NCBI GenBank assembly: GCA_903813345.2
Contig: CAIIXF020000010.1
Coordinates: forward strand, 10,904,349-10,968,348
From: Owenia fusiformis
Taxonomy: Eukaryota > Annelida > Polychaeta > Sabellida > Oweniidae
Direction: 5' to 3'
Length of the DNA: 64,000 nt
Position numbers and translations under genes: made by a program. The notes beneath the pieces are model-generated. The model had not been told where the DNA came from, did not search any database, and saw nothing but the letters and a program-made list of their open reading frames with translations. Below are positions 52,680 to 64,000 of the stretch, in pieces; position 1 is the first letter of the stretch; each line of letters starts with the position of its first letter.

Positions 52680-55600
52680 TTAATCCAGACACTCTGGTAC
52701 TTTACAAACAAACTTCCCCAGTTCTTCTTTCTGAAAGCATAAAATAGTTTGGCTATAATTTATATTTATCAAAACAATCTATTCATAATACAAAGTTTAT
52801 GTGGTTCTTTGAACATAATGCAAAACAGATTCAATGACACCTTATTCGATTGAAGCATATAAATACCATATCCACCTCTGAAATTAATTTTATGTCTTCT
52901 TTGAAAACATGAATGGGAAGTGAAGTGAATATAACAGAACGTTTGACAAAACCTGTCATTTTTTGATTTACATGAAATACTCAAAAAATGTTAACTTCAT
53001 TTTACGGATATGTAAGAAGATATGACTTCTAAAAGATGCGAGAATGATTTAAATAAAAATCAAATCAACTGGAATGATATAGTAATGCTATGTATAAATC
53101 AATTACGATAAAACATTTTACTCATTTAAGACTTAGCCTTATAATTAGTTTCTTTATTTATCTTAAAAACATATGATACACATATATATACAAGTATATA
53201 TATATTTTCATTCAATTCAAATTCTTTAGTTTGTGAATATATTGATGTTTGTGATAATGTAAAAAATAACGAACTATTTGTGTAAACTTGATTAAATATG
53301 AATTCTTTTGGGAGCTGTGGAAATGAATGTAACTCACAGACAAACATATATGAGAGATGTCAAAATTATATCTTAACTGAATGAATCTATAATTAATAAT
53401 AATTACCTCCTCAAAATGTATCACATTTCATAATTGTTAAATTTTAATTTCTCTAAATTATGAAAACATGATAATAATTTTCTCAGCGGCATCATGTAAT
53501 ATTCTTCCGCACAATTCATAAAAATTCCCACTTTTTCTCTCTCAGTCCTCTATTTCTATGAGAAAGATCCTTACATAAACAACGGAAATATGGAAATTTT
53601 TGAAAGGGGCATGTCATGTTTAAGTCCATTCAACAGCACTTGTGGCCACTATAAGTGGTGGCAATTTTCACTTTTTATCCAAACATTTCTTTAAAAGACA
53701 GGATATTGAAATGAAACTGTGAAAACAGTCTATTCTATTCCATCTATTTGTGGTTGCATACTGTGCAGGCAATTATTGGTATATTGATAGAATACCCTAA
53801 GACCAGCATGATCTTTAGTGAAACCTTTCATTCCTTGATTCTGGAAGACATATAAGGACGCTTAATTCAGATTTTAATTGTGAAGAATTTGAAGTTGGAA
53901 TGTCTCAATTGAAAGAGTGCCCAGTTGACATCTCCAAACTGAAACAATAATCGTAAAATATGAAACTCTTTATAAAATTCTCAAATATATCATCAGATCA
54001 ATCTCTTACTCGAATGAAGAAGTGAGATTTTATTCTTACGTCTTAATAGTTTGAAAATTTACCTCTTACTAGTTGCTCTTAATATATGACTCTTATTGAC
54101 TCATCTATGATTCATAAATAAAATAAATATATAAGAATTTAGATTATAGAGACTGGAAACCCCATTTTATTATTTGGAAAATGGGGTAACATATGAAATA
54201 TTAGCAACCACAAGACACCCCCCCCCCCTTGATATCTGGAATGTCCCACTGCTTCAAACTCTATTTCAAAAACAGACCTCAGACCAGATTAAGAAGATTT
54301 GGGCGGGATTAGTGGCTCACAGGGAGGACTAAGAAAATATTGACCCAGTGCAAGTTCTGTGAATTTTGTGGATCATAAACAAGCGTTGGGAATAACAGGA
54401 TGAGAAGACTTTCGTGTTGATTCAATAGACAATAATCCAATAATAATTTGACATAAGTGTGGACTATAAGCACATGACAAACTGAGTATAATCTTCAATT
54501 CCTGCCCCCCCCCCCCCGCCCCAAGCCACATACCATTTAATTAAATACATGTATCTCTTTTAACGTAAGGGAGCTGCGGAAAAAACAACCTGACATTTGG
54601 ACACCACCCCAATATTCCTTTTATCTTATTCCCTAATAATTTCAATGTGTGACAATAATTAATTTGAATATATGTGAATGTGTATTGCAATATATTCTGA
54701 ACATGTATAACCTCTCATCAAATAACAAAATGCATAGTGAAATATGTTTGGAAGTAAAACTGAGGTTTAAGAAAACAAGAAAACAGGAATCCGATTTGTA
54801 GTTGCTACGAAAACATCAACTCGTGTAAATGAACCAACATGATTCCCCGATTGGTTTACACTTTGTTGTCTATAGGTTGATCACGGCATAAGTAGGTTGC
54901 ATTTTTTCGTGTTTTTCTATGTTACATGATCTGATATGACTATGACTTGGTTTATTCAGGTGGACAAACTAGACAAGATAAGATCCTCACACAGAGATAA
55001 CCCTCACAACATATCAACAAAGTCTTCTCAATAAAATTAAAATGAAATGTTTGATTTACACGGAAATTCATCCTAACGGTCAATGACTATTATTTAACCC
55101 CAAGATCAACTCAGTTTGACATTTTTCTACTGAAGATGGGTCCAGAATTGTAAGAATTGGTATTTTCGTTTCTGGTTTGTATTTTATTTTTTCAGCTGCA
55201 CAATTAACCATATATTCTTGTAAAAAGTAGCCTCTAACTATAAATATTATTCTTCGTATTTACCAATATTTTTGTAACAGGCCATGTCTCAGTGGTTGTA
55301 GCTAGAATTACAGATGCACTGAGAAGAGCGATTATTAGAGGGAAAGGAGATATACTGAAACCAGGAGTAATACCAGTTTTCTTTCATCCTTATTTCAAAA
55401 TAATTGTAAAAACTATGTTTTGTTATATCAAGAGATCTTCAACCCTATCCAGCTTCCTTTGGAATTTATTGTGTCATGTCAGAAAATTTCAAGTTATTGC
55501 TTCTATGGCTGGTCATTTATAAAATCTTTGCTGTGTTTTAACTTAAAATTAAATTTGTAAAAAACACCTATGAAACTATTATATTCTCAATAAATGTTGC

Positions 55601-58600
55601 AGTCAGAGCAGTTTAGTTACAAAAATATGATGAGTCAAGCACTATAAGTTTTGTGTTAATGAAATACTTGAATAAGTTTTTTTACAAGGGCTCCATGTAA
55701 AACAGATTTTGACTTTTGGCTAGATGACTTTTAACACTCACTGACCCAACCACCTTCAGCCATATATATTAATTTTACAAAGCCACGATTAATTGTCTAA
55801 ATTGTGTGAAATTTTTAATTCATTGACTTCCATCTAAATTTGAATAACAGCCGAAAAGTCAGACAAACTTTGCGGGATAGTAGAAACTGGTCTCCTGTGT
55901 GAAATTCCGCTGAAAAACACAGCCGTTCATTGGTTACATTATATGAGATTAATCCGGCTATTTAACATTTAAGTTTTTTTCAAATTCTGATTCATTACAC
56001 CATTATTATTACTGAATAGATTACATAAATAAATAGTTTAACAATGATTTAATATTTTAGTATCTCATGCGGAATGGCTACTGTACCCTTTTGCCCTTAT
56101 CCAAAATAGAATAGAATTTGGAATTTGTAATCTCTGTGCCATAAACAAAAAATTATCTATTGTCTGATTTCAACATGTTATGTGCCTCATTTTGTTTAAT
56201 TTAACATGAAGTGAATACTGGAGGAGTCATCAAAATCATTCAATGGGTTTGTGCACATATAATGACTGATCACATTTTTCTTTCGGATAAGGCCCACACA
56301 AATAAATTGTGTGAGTAAGGGTGCAAACTTGGTTATCTAAAAATGGAATAAATTAACAGAAAGTACTTACAGTAAAACATGTGTACAATGAACACCTATG
56401 GAGCCACAAAAATGTGATCACTATAGGTAGGTGTTCACTTAGACGGGTTTTACTGTACTGAGTTTAAGCTTCATTATTGGGACCTGTCAAAAGCAATTTT
56501 ACAGTATGACATAGTCTCTGACTCTCTGACCCCATAATTATGGAGAGAGTGTGGGGTGGTGGGGATCCCACACTTGATATTCTAACAAGTCTGATAGACA
56601 CCAAGACTGAAAACATCAAGATTTCTGTATACTAGTATATCATAATCAAAACTATATAAAATTGAGCTAACAACAAGAGTTCTTTGCAGTATAAACATCA
56701 AAACTATAACATTAAAAGTATATTATAATAATATAATATAAATACCAAGACAACAATACATAATAATAATATCAATTTCTCACCTTACTCTTTTTCTTAC
56801 AGGGAAACTTATGTCTCGTACACACTTGTTTGCGTACGCATTTGCCATAATTTTTCATACATTGGAAATCATCTCTTCGGCACTTTATACAATCAGGTTC
56901 ATCGTTGACAAACCGACATGCGCTACATGACGTGTGTTGACAGTCACCCTGACAATTCTGCTTCCTCTCAGCTATATCTCTGCAAGTAGAAACAATTATA
57001 GAAGTTATAGATCATGTAATAATTCTATTTCAGAATGCTACAATGAGATATGTGTAGAGTGTACATATTCAGAGCCACAAAAAGTGTTCATTGTAATTTG
57101 GTGTTCACTATTGAGCTACTTTACACAGAAGCCAATGGAGTGTATTTCAAGATGTGGTGTTCTCTACAGAGAGGTGTTCACTTGGACAGGTTAACCAAAG
57201 GACATCATTGATATGTAATACTTTCATAACAATACATATGTGTTTAAATCTAAAAGCCAAATTGTTCAAAATATTTTCTAGCTATTTCACATACAAAATC
57301 AGGTAACCGTTAGAGAAGAAATCTTTCCTGCATTTTGAAAAAGGAGGTGGGAAGTCATTAATTTCCAGATTCCAATAAATAAAACCATTATAATAGAGGT
57401 CAAAGGTTCCCATTTATTTTATGATAATTTGATATATAGATACTTTCATATTGTACCATATTTCCTGAAATCTCTGAAAAAACACCTTGATAATGCACCC
57501 AACTCCAAGTAAAGAAATGCACAAACTCTTATGTAACAGATACCTATTGTTATCATTATATATTTAATAAATAATCCTGGTGACTTTTTGTAGGGGTCAG
57601 GAAGGAGCAGAGGGAGGGGATCTCAGTTGGAGAAATATCATATACCACCCAGATAATTCCCCCTGGCCATTTCTTGGTACTATAAATCACACTAAATATG
57701 TTCTAATCATAGAGTTGAGGTTCTAAACTGATGCTCTCTCACAATAAGTCTATCACAACCAGCAACTAAAACCCTTACAAAATACAGCCATGTTCATTCT
57801 TTTTCGTGTCATTTTTCATGAAAATAGAGAAATCCTTGAAAATGTTATATCAAAATAAGGGACTAAGATGGTGTTAAATATAAAAATATGATAAATTGTA
57901 CATATTTTGTTTACTTTTACACTGGTAGGACTTTGAAACCACACCGATGGAAGTCATAGTTTGGAAGGGTTTACTGCTCTATGGGTGTTTATATGTGATT
58001 TCTATTGTGTTCTTGTGAAAAATATTTAAAGATACAGCTCGAAAACTAGGAGATCTTTTTTATAGGGGATAATTATGGATGTGTTTTGCAGTGTATTAAG
58101 TGAAGTGAGTGTTACAATAGGTGGCCCTCAGTTTACCCATACCCTGTAATTATGGACTCATTTTGAAAAAATATGTTCATTTGTTTGGGTGGTTTATAGA
58201 TCTCTATGTCGCATATGGTCCTCCTAGAGCGTGCTCAGCGTTTCAGCATCTCCAGGCACCGGAACAGTTACAGACATCAATTTATGTTTTATATGGTTGC
58301 CCTTGTCTATTTATTCTTTGACAAATCAGTAACATATTTATCACTCAAGGTGTTTTCACATAGTTTTTATGTGCCTTTTAGATCAATATGTAATTTAGTA
58401 ATGACTGTTTATAAACCCTAGAAGTCATCCATAATGAGTTAGTTTTCACAAAACCACCTGTGTTTAAGGACTCTTTCCCCTTAGGGAATTATAAACAATT
58501 CAGATTTCATATCTGCTGCTAAATCAAAGGTAACACTTTCTTTAAAAAATTGGATTCTTATTTTTTGAATTAATTGTTTCTTTCACATTGTCCACACTAA

Positions 58601-60861
58601 TATATGCAAATATAAGTTAAGGCATGAAAAATATGAGAATGGTTGAATGGTGAAAGGTACACCTAGAAAATCTGATAAAAAAGAAAAATCAACACGCAAA
58701 TAGCCCAAACAATTGTGGCAATATTTTCTCATCAAATAAGCTTGTTTAAATAAATATTATTCTAATTACCATAATTTGTTAAGATATATTTTGACAAACA
58801 AACTCATATTGACAAACTGCATGCTATTTCCAGCAAACATACAAAATGATTATTTGCCCTCTTGAAAAACCAGAGCCGATGAATTCAAATAATGTGTGTG
58901 GTAATTCCCCTTATCTGATATAGCTTTACATGTTCAAAATACAAAACCCCCTCCCGTTATAAGCCACAGGTCACAGAATTTAAAACCATCTTATAATATT
59001 CCACAGTATGCTCTCTGTAACATTATGAATAAAATAAATATTCAAGATTAAAAAGTTTACAATTTTTAATGTTTATTCCTTCAAGGCACATTCTATACTA
59101 CTCAGGCGACAAATTAAACTAGACATGTACATTAAAATCTCAATATAATGTCATCACATTATGGCCATCATGTATTCAGATCTTATACTGTGATAATTAC
59201 ATGTTCATCAAAATCCCTAGCAAAATACACAGATTTTTTTAGTCCGTAAAATTGCATGACAAAGATAAGATCAGTCTCCCTGGGGCACAAAGATTTGTAC
59301 AATGTGTTCGGATGTCGAGCTAACTTTCAAGAATTTGTAGATGGAAGTGATTGACCTTGAATCCATGAAAAATATGCGAAAATAACTTTCTAAAGAGGGC
59401 CTTAACTGACTCAATTATTATCTGAAATTAACCCTAGTCTATAAAAAAGTGGTTAAATAAAAACTTGGCCTTATTTATCAGACAGTAAAACTTATTAAGG
59501 TAGCTAGTAAATTATCTTTCTCTGATATATTGGCAATAAAGCACACATAAAATCGAGCAATAGTCACCCTTCCTCAAAGATTTTGGGAATTGGGAACACT
59601 TAAACAGGATTATATTTAATATAACATGGCTAGCCAATATATTATACCTACCAGCCTTATCTCATATAAAATATGTGCATAAATCAAAACTAAGATAACC
59701 ATCTAAATATTTCAGATAGGTTTTTTGAGTTAAGTGCCCACAAAATAACAGTTATGGAAATACATTATTATTATATTTAAGTTATTTCTAAATGTTGGAT
59801 ATTTTCAACTGTTTTGTAAACATTTCATAATCAGAATCAGTTTATGGAAATTTTGCACCAAGTCAAAAATCCTGAGGCGACACTATCGCTCTCCATGTGA
59901 TAAAACTTATATTAAAAAAATAGTAAAGCTAAGTAGAGCATCCTTACAAGTAGATTTCAGAAATATTTTATACCATATCTAAATTATAATCAAAAATACA
60001 GAAATATTAAACATAAATGAACAAAATGTAGATTTTGTTTCTAAAACTAAAATTAATGGCAATTATCTCTGCTATGAATCCACGGAAACATCAACATTGG
60101 GCAGAGAGGTTAGATAGAAGTAAGATGCAAATGCCACCGATTTGGTCAAGTGTTTTCCACTTTATATTCTCCCTGAATGACTGGTATCTCAGCAGAGGAA
60201 AAAATTGTGATTTCCTGTACAAAACACATCATCCGATCGCACACAGTGGTTGATTTAATTCTTATAACTTAGGATTTAATAAATCATTTTAGCATGGTTT
60301 TGTATGGATAAGTTCAAATGATATCAAAAAGAGAAAATTATAAATTAAATGAATGTTTGAACAGAAAAAAGTTTAAAAAAATTTTACTGTTTATTTCAAA
60401 TTATTCTATATTTCAAATTGCCTGATATCAATAAATTATAATTCAAATATTATAATAATATACCTGACCACTTTAAGTGGATAATGGACGTAGAGTGTGA
60501 GAAACAGATTGCAGGCGTCACAAGTGCTGGCTGAGGGGACGGGGGCGTCACAAACTAAGGAATGCACACATCACGCACCTTACAAAAAATCCTCTGGTCA
60601 AACATCCAACAAAAATCACACTTTTTACTTTTAAACAGTTATATAATTGAACTAATTTTGGAAATGAAATTCAATGTTGAAGAAAACAAGCTTTCACTGG
60701 TAGGAATAGTTGTATCTATTTCACATCTCTTCTCTATTATTTCTCACTCACAATACAAACTGTGAGGAATGTTATACCCACCCACCTACGATATTCAGTG
60801 CTCGTGGGAGCACATCGACACACTGGTCAGTTCTCAGTACAATAGAATGGACAATACATGC
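52680..60861 (-). CDS. Cysteine-rich gene of unknown function, four 3' exons, 5' end outside window
   Basis: Exons in transcript order: 60786-60861, 60464-60554, 56784-56979, 52680-52730 (TAA). Acceptors and donors are GT/AG; phases join cleanly (G|TT Val, AG|A Arg, then phase 0). The joined piece is 137 residues with about 17 cysteines. Features: TDQCVDVLPRALNIV, then VCDAPVPSASTCDACNLFL, the paired motif CSACRFVNDEPDCIKC (C-x2-C-x8-C-x2-C), FQCMKNYGKCVRKQVC, a lysine run CKKKSKKEE, and the end FVCKVPECLD. The CxxC spacing suggests zinc binding or a disulfide-rich domain; I cannot name a family. If the AAG/gtgaga donor at 56784 is unused the exon reads on to a TGA at 56772-56774, giving an alternative end. 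Upstream exons were not found up to 64000. Confidence 0.62.
54217..54517. repeat. Two poly-C tracts
   Basis: Runs of about 12 C at 54217-54228 and about 13 C at 54504-54516 in AT-rich DNA. Low-complexity sequence, prone to length variation. Nothing else is recognised between them. Confidence 0.7.
56370..56455. mobile_element. GAACACC-family MITE, complete copy with TA flanks
   Basis: CAGTAAAACATGTGTAC at the left and GACGGGTTTTACTG at the right are inverted repeats, with TA on both sides. The interior has TGAACACC and GGTGTTCAC. Small (86 bp). TA flanks and CAGT ends suit a Tc1/mariner or pogo-type origin. Confidence 0.8.
57046..57193. mobile_element. GAACACC-family MITE, diverged copy
   Basis: GTGTAGAGTGTACATATTC, GAGCCACAAAAAGTGTTCA, TTTGGTGTTCACTATTGAG and GAGGTGTTCACTTGGACAGG line up with the 56370 copy but with a longer middle. 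It lies just upstream, in transcript sense, of the 56784-56979 exon. The short frame at 56934-57194 is incidental. Confidence 0.7.
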
Positions 60862-63800
60862 CTAATAAAGTCTTCAGATTTTTAACGAGTTTATGATCGT
60901 TGGTTAATTCATGTATAAAGAACTGTAGATCATATTCACTGAGCTGTTGCAAGTCAATGCTCTGCTAATCAACATTGTACTCCCTACCCTTGTATGCATT
61001 TCTAGCCATGATATCGTTTTCTTTCCAGACAGTAGAAGTTTTACATGGATTCAGAATTTATATCACTGCAATATGGCATACATATTTTGCCCTTAATTAT
61101 TGAAAGTGTGAAGCGATGTTTTTTCCAAAGAAAAAATGGGAGAATATCGTAAATCAGACTGGAGGGGTGTCAGCGAGAATTCATGCTCATTGATATTCAA
61201 ACTTAATTGCAGGGGGATCTACTTTTGAAATAACTAACAAAAGACTTCAAATTTTGCCATATGGAACGGATATGCTTTCAAGATGTTACTAAGAATGTCC
61301 ACAATAAAGATAATTAATGGTCACTTTTCTCATCATGAAAAATTCCAAGGAATTATCATCAGCAACATCTGCTGATGGATTTTTCATTGATATATTGGTG
61401 ACATCACAGCTATGTAGAACTACCCATCTGCAATTGTTTGGCTTGAGCTATCGCCACCTTGGATGAATTTCTTCATCCTAGGCCCCACCTAGTGTAAAGA
61501 AAAATAATTTCCTCATCCCAGGCCCCACTAATTTATTCAAAGACATTCAACTTTGTCTTTCCTAGAAGATCTCATACCTCAAAATACTTTTTATCATAAA
61601 TCTAAAAGGTACTTATTTCTCTTAAGTTAAATTATTTTGTAGAATACCTTCAAAGTTAAATGCTCTTCAAATGAAGAATACCTTGAAGGCTCTTCTATAT
61701 ATCTTAAAGGCTCTTCATGTGAAGAATACATTGAAAGCTTTTCTAATGAGGAATAGGCTTGTCTATACATCTTAAAGACTTTAAGTGAAGAATACCTTAA
61801 AGTCTCTTCTAATAAGGAATACCTTAAAGGCTATGCTGTATATTTTAAAGGCTCTTCATGTGAAGAATACATTGAAAGCTCTCCTAATGAGGAATACCTT
61901 AAAGGTTCTTCTATATATCTTAAAGGCTTTAAGTGAAGAATACTTTAAAGTCTCTTCTAGTAAGGAATACCTTAAAGGCTCTTGTATTTGATAATTTTAT
62001 CACTTATATCATGAATTTATAATGATGCAAAATTCTGGGGAATTCTGAATTCATGAAAATTGCAAGCATTTTACCATTATCTTTGAAGCTCTATGGTACC
62101 AGTACCTTAAAGTCTTCAATTCAAGAGAGCATCTCCCTTACTCTCACAGGCTCTCCCTATATACTTGGTACCCATTCCCTCTTGTAGCAGGGCAGCTCAT
62201 ATATGCCTAGCTCTAGCATGCATTTCTATTTGAGTTGATCCCTGGCTGTTATCATCTAAGACAAATGAGTTAGAGCTGAGAGAAGAACAGGTGAGGGTGT
62301 TTTGTGCATCCTGCAGAATTACAAGCTACCTGGTGGTCTTGCCCCTGCTAACACATCTGCCAACACAATGTGCACCCCTTAACTCATTAAGTCAGTAATT
62401 TGTAAAAATCAGGTTTGTCATATTGGGAATAATTTTGTGATAAATAGCACTTGAAAGTAATCATGCAGATTATTCACCATTTTGAGCACTTTTTGCATGA
62501 TTTTTTTTTAGCCGTAACTGTCAAAAAATCTCCCCCCTTGGAAAAGGTGCTCCCCTGGTAAAAGCTGGCTTGGTACCTGTGATTGTCTAATATCAATAGT
62601 AACATGTAGGTTATTTTGGTGGCCTCACCAACCGAATGAGTTCAAAAATGTTATCATTTCTCTGATAACCTTCCTAAAAATCCAGCATGGGGTACAGATA
62701 CTATTGACACAATGGATTGTGTATCATACCAAAAGATCAACTTGTATTTTCATTTGGTTGAATATCTAAGATAGAACACATTCTTGGACTATTACAGGAT
62801 ATCAGTATTGACCTTGATCTAATAATAACTTTGGAGAGAAATGTTTCAGCAATTGTCTTGATTTTTGAATACTTTGTATTTGTATCCTTTTTTGTCTTCC
62901 CTAAAATTCAGATATATGCTTTCAATCATTTTTGTCAAAAATCAGATATTTATACAATATCAGATATTCATACAATATCTAAGGATGTAAACTTTTCTTT
63001 TTTAACTTCAGATACCTTGAAGTGATATTTCAGTTGTTTTACTTTGGATGGCAGAAAAGGAATTGTAAATGCATAAAAACATCACATCTTACCTTGACCT
63101 CTGATAGAATTGATACTTTAAACTAAAGCAGTAGTCATATTATTCACTTACCCACTAAAAAAGAGAAGTTAGCACTCATCTTAATTAATGATCAATATAA
63201 TTTCAAAGCATTCATTCTTATTTTTAAGTAGTTCATCAGATTCTTTCTACAAATTCAGAATTACACTGTATCTGTTAATTGTCATGTTTTTCAATATCTT
63301 AAATTACTTTTAAAGTTTCTGAAACAATTGGCTATACATTAATCTATCAAAAGACTTGTGTGGTAAGTTTTTAATTGACTGAGCAGTTTTTGCAATCTAG
63401 CCTGGAAACAAATGAGGCGTTATTCTGAATGTTGATGAGCAATCATTTATGACACATTGCATTTCATTGCTGCATACTAAAGGTTAATTAAAAGCAAGTT
63501 TTCACTTACGTGTGCCTTTAATGTTTCAAAATAAGACATTTATCACAACTAACCCTATCTGAAACTTCAAGATGATATCATATTCAATGTTAAACTTATA
63601 ATTATTACACCTTTCATGAATATACAAGGTGAGAAAATTAAATATGATATGATATGATAGAGCATATAAGAAACTATATTTGCTACAAAAATTAATTTGG
63701 AAGTATAAAGTGCTCAACTGTATGTAAGGGGACTTAGACCCTTAATTACCCAGCTTCAGGATTAATTACTTTTTGGAGGACAAAGGTTGTGGTAACCTCC

Positions 63801-64000
63801 AAAGATTAATATCTTACTTCACACAGATACATGATTCTTACAGAACCCACTTTACAACATTCTGAAGGGATTGTGCCAAACATTTCAATCTTGATGCTTA
63901 AAGGGTCTTGCATCACAAAAACACTACCTTGGGAAAATTGCAATCAACCCTTTAAGTATAAAACAAAACAATTTCAAGTGTATTTCATTTATATCTGTAG
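60862..64000. other. Right-hand end of the window, no gene supported
   Basis: AT-rich sequence, probably intronic or upstream of the cysteine-rich gene on the minus strand. Apart from the 61.6-kb minisatellite I see no exon with good splice sites and a compatible phase. A CATCCCAGGCCCCA duplication (61475-61490 and 61513-61527) is present. Confidence 0.45.
61600..61990 (+). repeat. Compound minisatellite (AAGAATACCTTAAAGGCTCTTC family)
   Basis: Short words such as CTTAAAGGCTCTTC, GTGAAGAATAC and TAATGAGGAATACC recur. A larger block of about 140-145 bp repeats at least twice: CTCTTCATGTGAAGAATACA begins at 61711 and again at about 61851. Short frames across it are by-products. Confidence 0.85.

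Noticed and set aside
54541-54570. Alternative terminal exon for the cysteine-rich gene after TTTTTTCCGCAG
   Set aside because: It would end the protein after four residues (SPLR) using the weaker donor. The 52.7-kb exon fits the stronger donor in phase and adds two cysteines.
55292-55522. 76-codon plus-strand frame (ARITDALRRAIIRGKGD) after a good-looking acceptor
   Set aside because: No recognised domain, no matching exon up- or downstream, and a frame this short is expected by chance.
58200-58421. LLERAQRF-like peptide resembling a LINE C-terminal motif
   Set aside because: Only a few residues match and the frame does not continue with other LINE features.
62322-62348. 27-base exon-like segment on the minus strand between GGCAG and gtagct
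   Set aside because: Its phase does not join to the first exon found for the cysteine-rich gene, and so short a match is weak evidence.

Overview
The window is nuclear DNA from an AT-rich, intron-rich, transposon-dense animal genome. Two conserved eukaryotic genes can be rebuilt exon by exon from GT/AG junctions with matching phases. The short exons, introns of 0.2 to 12 kb, and abundant helentrons, LTR miniatures and foldback elements fit a marine invertebrate such as a mollusc. The phylum cannot be fixed from the sequence alone.

Layout. Minus strand, <1 to 21748: an FKBP39/46-type nuclear FK506-binding protein (nucleoplasmin-like N terminus, acidic and lysine-rich middle, FKBP domain). Eleven coding exons are present; the last lies left of the window. 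Intron 10 (472-12835) holds an 11.6-kb autonomous helentron (about 1039-12649) in the same orientation. It has an uninterrupted reading frame of about 2566 residues: cysteine-protease-like, Rep (HUH, two Tyr), PIF1-like helicase and EEP endonuclease. The helentron sits inside an older TA-flanked foldback MITE, whose two halves (696-1038 and 12649-12693) rejoin when the helentron is removed, so its limits are well supported. Four short elements with the same ends lie elsewhere in the window, three of them in CDK7 introns.

Intron 1 of the FKBP gene (17489-21738) holds a 3.2-kb element (18149-21381, 8-bp target duplication CATACACG) built of tandem hairpin units. It has been invaded by a miniature LTR retrotransposon (20211-20796, 4-bp duplication GGTA) whose LTRs carry a tRNA-like, Pol III-type module.

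21749-31310: the spacer between the FKBP gene and CDK7, which are head to head. It contains a foldback element, a GC-rich MITE, a broken Ulp1-type protease gene with a zinc-finger tail, a 5'-truncated LINE, and a nest of DNA transposons (28198-30616).

31311-43297, plus strand: a complete CDK7 (11 coding exons, 342 residues), with foldbacks, MITEs, a TRIM-like element and tandem repeats in its introns.

43298-64000: mostly non-coding, with MITEs, minisatellites and a foldback. On the minus strand, four phase-compatible exons (52680-60861) define the 3' part of a cysteine-rich gene that I do not recognise.

How it works together: the host genes are a nuclear prolyl isomerase/histone-chaperone-like protein and the CDK-activating/TFIIH kinase. 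Nothing suggests a joint pathway. The notable biology is the layered transposon nesting.
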